In this document: positions 60,788 through 64,000 of the stretch, piece by piece | Position numbering within the stretch: position 1 is the stretch's first letter | Layout: each line of letters begins with the position of its first letter | From: Acidobacteriota bacterium | GTDB lineage: Bacteria > Acidobacteriota > Thermoanaerobaculia > Multivoradales > Multivoraceae | Length of the DNA: 64,000 bases | NCBI GenBank assembly: GCA_026707545.1 | Contig: JAPOWR010000001.1 | Span: 496,001-560,000 of the forward strand | Direction: 5' to 3' | Translations under genes and position numbers: made by a program | Notes under the pieces: model-generated | Databases searched by the model: none | What the model saw: the letters and a program-made list of their open reading frames with translations, nothing else | What the model was told of the DNA's origin: nothing

Positions 60788-61036
60788 CACCGACTCCCGC
60801 GCCGCGTAGCCGTGGGACTCGTGGGGCATCGTGACGTAGCGCACTGTGGCGCCGTGGCCCTTCAGGGCCTGGTAGAAGCGCTCGGACTGGATCGGGAAGG
60901 TGCCGGAGTTGTTGTCGATTTCGCCGTGGGTGAGCAGGATCGGCTCGTTCACCTTCTCGGCGTGGAAGAACGGCGACATGGCGGCGTAGATGTGCTGGGC
61001 TTCCCAGAAGGTGCGGCGTTCGTTCTGGAAGAAGTA
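60728..61036 (-). pseudogene. C-terminal remnant of an S9 prolyl-oligopeptidase
   Basis: About 102 codons open on the minus strand: YFFQNERRTFWEAQHIYAAM, then SPFFHAEKVNEPILLTHGEID and THGEIDNNSGTFPIQSERF. The catalytic Asp (GEIDNN) and His (HESHGY) are present, but the nucleophile Ser and the propeller are gone. Going upstream, similarity stops at 61036, where an in-frame TAG (61037-61039) and AT-richer, unrelated DNA begin. The adjacent integrase indicates that an element inserted here, leaving the front of the gene on its far side, beyond the window. Confidence 0.82.
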
Positions 61037-61152
61037 CTATGCCTATCCGTGGATGTCACATGCTGTCGTGGACTGGAAGAAAAGCCAGTGTTTATGGGGA
61101 TTTAGTCGGTTCATAGGCCCTCCTGTGCTATCGTCCGCTTAGCTAGCCTGTC

Positions 61153-61190
61153 AGGGGATAGAAGGGGACAAAAGGGGACAGAAAAGGGGC
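61153..61190. repeat. 10-base phased direct repeats before the integrase
   Basis: Three direct repeats at exact 10-base period, AGGGGATAGA (61153), AGGGGACAAA (61163) and AGGGGACAGA (61173), are followed by a fourth AAGGGG (61184). They lie just before the integrase GTG. One-helical-turn spacing would put a bound protein on one face, so they could be arm-type integrase or excisionase sites or an autoregulatory operator. Confidence 0.7.
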
Positions 61191-61195
61191 TCAAA

Positions 61196-62344
61196 GTGGG
61201 GAGAAAGAACCGACGGTTGACGGTAGCCTACGTAAGGGCGGCGCGATCGGGACGGCACTACGACGGCGGTGGACATGGACTGATTCTCCGTGTGACACCG
61301 ACCGGCGCCAAGCGATGGACGTGGCGGGGCACGGTTCGAGGTCGAGCTGTTGAACTGGGCCTCGGTAGCGTCAGGTATGTGACGCTCCGCGAGGCTAGGG
61401 AACGCGCGTTCGAGTATCGCCGCCTTTCTGTGTCGGGGATCGACCCGAGAGTGAAGAATCGGGCAGGGCTGTCGTTCGGGGAAGCCCTCGAGCGCGTGAT
61501 CGAGATTCAGCGGCGATCCTGGAAGAAAGGGTCATCTACTGAGGCCGGTTGGCGGCAGACCGCCCGCGCCTACATGCCCGCACTCTTAGATCGGCCGGTG
61601 GCCGATGTGCAGGCTAGCGATGTGCTGGCGGTCGTCCTGCCAATCTGGCTGGAGAAGCACGCAACGGCTGACCGTGTGCTGCGCCGAGTATCGACGGTTC
61701 TGAAGTGGGCGGTGGCGGAGGGCTTGCGTGACGATGATCCCTGTCCTCCCGTTCGAGCGGCGCTCCCACGCAGAACGGGTCTCACGCGGCACCACAGAGC
61801 TATTCCGCATGCAGAGCTCGGCGATGCACTTGAACGTGTGCAGAGTTCCCGGGCCGCCGTTGGGACGAAGCTGGCAGTACGCTTCTTGACCTTGACGGCG
61901 GCCAGGACGGGAGAGGTACGGCTAGCGAGGTGGGGAGAGATAAGCACGGAGGCTGCCGTCTGGTGCATCCCTGGTCCGCGGACCAAGACGGGTCGGGATC
62001 ATCGCATTCCGTTGAGCCGACAGGCTATCGAGGTACTAGAGAGGGCGGGCACCCTGACTGGCGGCGAGGGTCTCGTGTTCAACGGTCAGAGAGCAGGTCG
62101 CCCAGTGGCGGATAGAACGATCGGGAAGCTGTTTCGAGATCTCGATCTTTCCGGGACTCCCCATGGTCTCCGATCCAGCTTCCGGTCGTGGGCGGCGGAG
62201 ACGGACGTTCGCCGCGAAGTGGCGGAGCAGGCGCTTGGTCATGTGGTTCGAAACCAGGTGGAGGCTGCGTATCAGCGCTCCGACCTACTCGAACAGCGAC
62301 GCGAAGTCATGCAGGCTTGGGCGGATGCGGTCGATCCGCAATGA
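61196..62344 (+). CDS. int: P4-type tyrosine integrase
   Basis: 382 residues from GTG 61196. The N-terminal DUF4102-like domain (YDGGGHGLILRVTPTGAKRWTWRG, GLGSVRYVTLREARERA) is followed by a SAM-like core-binding domain and the catalytic domain: Arg237 (TAARTGE), His323/Arg326 (HGLRSSFR), His349 (LGHVV) and nucleophile Tyr359. It cuts and joins DNA for site-specific integration and excision. It lies about 160 bases inside the element end, next to the disrupted peptidase gene, the normal place for such an integrase. Most P4-type integrases use tRNA genes; this one seems to have hit a protein gene. Confidence 0.95.
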   Translation: MGRKNRRLTVAYVRAARSGRHYDGGGHGLILRVTPTGAKRWTWRGTVRGRAVELGLGSVRYVTLREARERAFEYRRLSVSGIDPRVKNRAGLSFGEALERVIEIQRRSWKKGSSTEAGWRQTARAYMPALLDRPVADVQASDVLAVVLPIWLEKHATADRVLRRVSTVLKWAVAEGLRDDDPCPPVRAALPRRTGLTRHHRAIPHAELGDALERVQSSRAAVGTKLAVRFLTLTAARTGEVRLARWGEISTEAAVWCIPGPRTKTGRDHRIPLSRQAIEVLERAGTLTGGEGLVFNGQRAGRPVADRTIGKLFRDLDLSGTPHGLRSSFRSWAAETDVRREVAEQALGHVVRNQVEAAYQRSDLLEQRREVMQAWADAVDPQ

Positions 62345-62413
62345 GACTCTACACAGCAGGTGCCTGTTCGCGGTGTTGCTAGAATCTCCCTCCTGACCGA
62401 CCCGGCGAGGCAG

Positions 62414-62620
62414 ATGCGGTTGACGATCGAAACAGAGTGCGAGGACGATGGCCGCTGGCTTGCGGAGGTCATTGAGCTCCCGGGCGCGATGGCGTACGGC
62501 GAGAGCCGCGAAGACGCAACGAGGCGAGTGAAGGCGTTGGCGCTTCGCGTTGTTGCCGAGCGGTTGGAACAAGGTGAACCCTCGCCGAGGCCGAACACCA
62601 TCCAGTTCGCCGCCGCGTGA
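62414..62620 (+). CDS. hicB: HicB-family antitoxin
   Basis: 68 residues from ATG 62414 with GGCGAGG upstream. The sequence MRLTIETECEDDGRWLAEVI, then ELPGAMAYGESREDATRRVK, is the partial RNase H-like fold of HicB, which binds and neutralises HicA. A separate DNA-binding domain is absent at this length, so autoregulation may rely on the complex. It precedes the toxin gene, with a GTGA overlap, reversing the usual hicA-hicB order. Confidence 0.88.
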   Translation: MRLTIETECEDDGRWLAEVIELPGAMAYGESREDATRRVKALALRVVAERLEQGEPSPRPNTIQFAAA

Positions 62621-62829
62621 GCGCCTGGCCAGCCGTCAAGGCTCGACGCGTGCTGGCGGCCCTGTTGCGCATCGGTTGGCGCGTCGAGCGCTCCTCGGGA
62701 TCTCACAAGACTCTCTCGCGCCGCGGTTGGGCGAAGTACGTGTTCGCGTTTCGGTCCGGTGAAGAGATCGGGCCGCGCATGTTGTCTCGGATCGCCAAGA
62801 GAACAGGTCTGAGCCCGGACGACCTCTGA
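62617..62829 (+). CDS. hicA: HicA-family mRNA interferase toxin
   Basis: 70 residues from GTG 62617, which overlaps the hicB stop. Dimer of the dsRBD-like fold: WPAVKARRVLAALLRIGWRV, then ERSSGSHKTLSRRGWAKYVF with the catalytic His in GSHKTL, and ARTGL-type C-terminus (AKRTGLSPDDL). HicA cleaves mRNA and tmRNA when free of HicB. On a mobile element such a pair favours element maintenance. Confidence 0.9.
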   Translation: MSAWPAVKARRVLAALLRIGWRVERSSGSHKTLSRRGWAKYVFAFRSGEEIGPRMLSRIAKRTGLSPDDL

Positions 62830-63150
62830 GACCGGGGGCGTGGAGGCTTGCCGCGCGCCAGATCCAGTCTTCGTAGCTTGGATAGCTCTCGTTCCTCCCT
62901 TGTGGTCAGAAGGGCGAGAACCAGCGGCGGAGGACGCCGGGCGGCCCGCTCTTCGTAGTAGCGTAGGATCACTGCCGCCTTGGAACGTGCAGCCTAGCTG
63001 GGGCGGTCGGCGCAGCTGGCTGTCCCGGCCTTGCCCGGTGTCCGAGTCAGAAGCTAGCAGACCCCACGTGCTACGCTCGCTGCGCTCACTCCGCCCGAGG
63101 GGCTAGCGAGGGAGGGCCTGCGGCCCCCCCGTCGAACCCCCCGCCCAGAC
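62830..63150. other. Non-coding gap before mobC; candidate oriT region
   Basis: About 320 bases without a convincing gene; a minus-strand 89-codon frame overlapping hicA is not credible. Toward the end lies GGGCC-TGC-GGCCC (63114-63126), preceded by a CGCTCGCTGCGCTC run (63075-63088) of the kind often found at relaxase nick regions, and the gap directly abuts mobC and the relaxase. This fits an origin of transfer, but no nick consensus can be read with certainty. Confidence 0.4.
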
Positions 63151-63510
63151 ATGGCCACGCCCCACCGCACAGCGATCGCGCACTGCCGCGTCACCGCGGC
63201 CGAGCTGGCGGAGTGGCGGGCCAAGGCCGAGAGCGCCGGCACGACGCTCTCGGAGTTGATGCGGGCGGCGATGCGCCGGACCCGCACATGGACCGCGGAG
63301 GACTCCGCGGCGGTGCGCGAGCGCTCGCGGCAGGTTGCCCGCATCGGGAACAACCTGAACCAGATCGCCCGCTGGGCGAACCGCTACCGCGGCGCCGCCG
63401 ACGCGGCCCAGGTGATCGCACACCTGGTCGCCCTCGATCGCGAGGTCCGCGAACTGACGCTGACCCGCGATCCCCACGTTCCGCCGCGCGAGGAGGAAGG
63501 CCCGTGCTGA
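63151..63510 (+). CDS. mobC: MobC-like mobilization accessory protein
   Basis: 119 residues. The ribbon-helix-helix start (RTAIAHCRVTAAELAEWRAKAESAGTTLSELMRAAM) and the conserved IGNNLNQIARWANRYRG identify the bacterial mobilization (MobC) family. It helps a relaxase open oriT. Start ATG 63151. Its TGA overlaps the relaxase GTG by seven bases, so the two are coupled. Confidence 0.9.
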   Translation: MATPHRTAIAHCRVTAAELAEWRAKAESAGTTLSELMRAAMRRTRTWTAEDSAAVRERSRQVARIGNNLNQIARWANRYRGAADAAQVIAHLVALDREVRELTLTRDPHVPPREEEGPC

Positions 63511-64000
63511 TCACGTTCGCCAAGCACGGCCAGGGCAGCGCGGCGGCCGCGGCGGACTATCTCCTCGCCGACCGGGATCACGCCGGCAAGGAGCGGGCCG
63601 AGGTCACGGTGCTGCGCGGCGATCCGCACCAGGTCGCCCAGGTCGCCGACTCCCTGGACTTCGAGCACCGCTACCGCAGCGCCGTGATCGCCTGGGCGCC
63701 CGAGGATGACCCGACGGACCGGGAGATCGAGGAGACGCTCGACCAGTTCGAGTACGTCTCCTGGTCCGGCCTCGAGCCGGACCGCTACGCCTGGTCGGCG
63801 GTGCTTCACCGGGACGATGACGGCGGCGCGCACGTGCATGTCCTGGCCGCCCGCGTGGAGCTTGAGACCGGCAAGAGCCACAACATCGCCCCTCCCGGCT
63901 GGGAGAGGACCTACGGCCTGCTCGAGCGTGCGCTGAACCACGAACACGGCTGGGCGCGGCCGGACGACCCGGCCCGCGCCCGGTCCACCCGGCCGGGCCG
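63504..64000 (+). CDS. Relaxase/mobilization nuclease (N-terminal part, cut by window edge)
   Basis: The first 165 residues, from GTG 63504 with AGGAGGAAGG upstream. The segment HRDDDGGAHVHVLAARVELE holds the HxH of the HUH relaxase metal site (in HVHV). An N-terminal candidate tyrosine is in AADYLLAD, and VIAWAPEDDPTDREIEETLDQF resembles MobA/VirD2-type relaxases. It would nick oriT and lead the strand into a recipient. The rest, including any helicase or primase domain, lies beyond the window. Confidence 0.88.
   Translation, partial: MLITFAKHGQGSAAAAADYLLADRDHAGKERAEVTVLRGDPHQVAQVADSLDFEHRYRSAVIAWAPEDDPTDREIEETLDQFEYVSWSGLEPDRYAWSAVLHRDDDGGAHVHVLAARVELETGKSHNIAPPGWERTYGLLERALNHEHGWARPDDPARARSTRPG

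Larger units (their letters stand above)
61037..64000 (+). mobile_element. Left end of an integrated mobilizable element (runs off the window)
   Basis: From the peptidase break point at about 61.04 kb the gene content becomes mobile: P4-type integrase, hicBA toxin-antitoxin, MobC-like accessory protein and a relaxase. A short AT-richer non-coding strip (61037-61150) marks the boundary, probably holding the attachment site. No right end is visible. The relaxase and MobC suggest transfer with help from a conjugative partner. Confidence 0.75.

Noticed and set aside
62245..62255. GGTTCGAAACC, a tRNA T-loop-like sequence that might mark an attachment tRNA
   Set aside because: It lies inside the integrase catalytic domain in frame and no cloverleaf can be formed around it.
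62703..62972. 89-codon minus-strand frame overlapping hicA
   Set aside because: It lies antisense to hicA for much of its length, has no ribosome-binding site and no recognisable domain.

Overview
The window reads as chromosome from a high-GC Gram-negative bacterium. Evidence for this is the many lipoprotein and Sec/Tat signal peptides, an RND efflux pump with its adaptor, a sedoheptulose-7-phosphate isomerase for LPS heptose, and a periplasmic M16 peptidase. The mix of sulfatase, secreted PQQ-type propellers, a DUF6797-like dehydrogenase with a multiheme cytochrome, a haloalkane dehalogenase and polyhydroxyalkanoate (PHA) genes resembles uncultured Acidobacteriota-type heterotrophs. That placement is an impression from gene content, not a proof. 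Coding density is high, with many 4-base start/stop overlaps and common GTG and TTG starts. No rRNA, tRNA or CRISPR array was recognised.

Layout. 1-6.0 kb: PHA locus (phaR regulator, phasin, a short PhaE-like subunit, class III-like PhaC, a translationally coupled GNAT acetyltransferase, acyl-CoA ligase, BCCT transporter). 6.0-7.1 kb: a VapBC-type toxin-antitoxin pair with a palindromic operator, and a small ABM-like protein. 7.1-14.6 kb: solute-binding lipoprotein, thiolase-like protein, OLD-type ATPase/nuclease, sulfatase, enoyl-CoA hydratase. 14.6-19.2 kb: Tat-lipoprotein gamma-glutamyltransferase homologue and modABC. 19.3-30.2 kb: M16 peptidase, acetoacetyl-CoA synthetase, DoxX protein, two tandem-duplicated PQQ-propeller proteins, HDAC-family deacetylase, HPF-like protein, serine hydrolase. 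30.3-40.9 kb: pentaheme PA14 protein plus DUF6797 dehydrogenase, a single-chain acyl-CoA carboxylase, and a haloalkane dehalogenase whose cap domain carries an in-frame copy of a repeat element. 41-52 kb: GmhA, alpha/beta hydrolase, RND pump and adaptor, two secreted tandem-VOC proteins, a haem/copper monooxygenase-like protein, an EreA/ChaN-like protein. 51.3-56.7 kb: a minus-strand metal-homeostasis operon (Fur-family regulator, CbiM/N-type permease, CbiQ-CbiO fusion, small two-Cys protein, CobW GTPase, WD40 protein). 56.9-60.8 kb: nucleotidyltransferase pair, Nudix hydrolase, LLM oxidoreductase, phosphoesterase.

From about 61.04 kb to the window end lies the left end of an integrated mobilizable element (P4-type integrase, hicBA, mobC, relaxase). 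It appears to have cut an S9 prolyl-oligopeptidase gene, of which only the C-terminus remains at 60.73-61.04 kb.

How the genes work together. The PHA locus would make and coat storage granules under PhaR control. Acyl-CoA ligase, enoyl-CoA hydratase, acetoacetyl-CoA synthetase and acyl-CoA carboxylase belong to the surrounding acyl-CoA metabolism. The Fur-to-WD40 operon is a coherent metal uptake and delivery set. The strongest second-look items are the repeat element translated inside the dehalogenase, the fused ECF-type metal operon, and the mobile-element junction.
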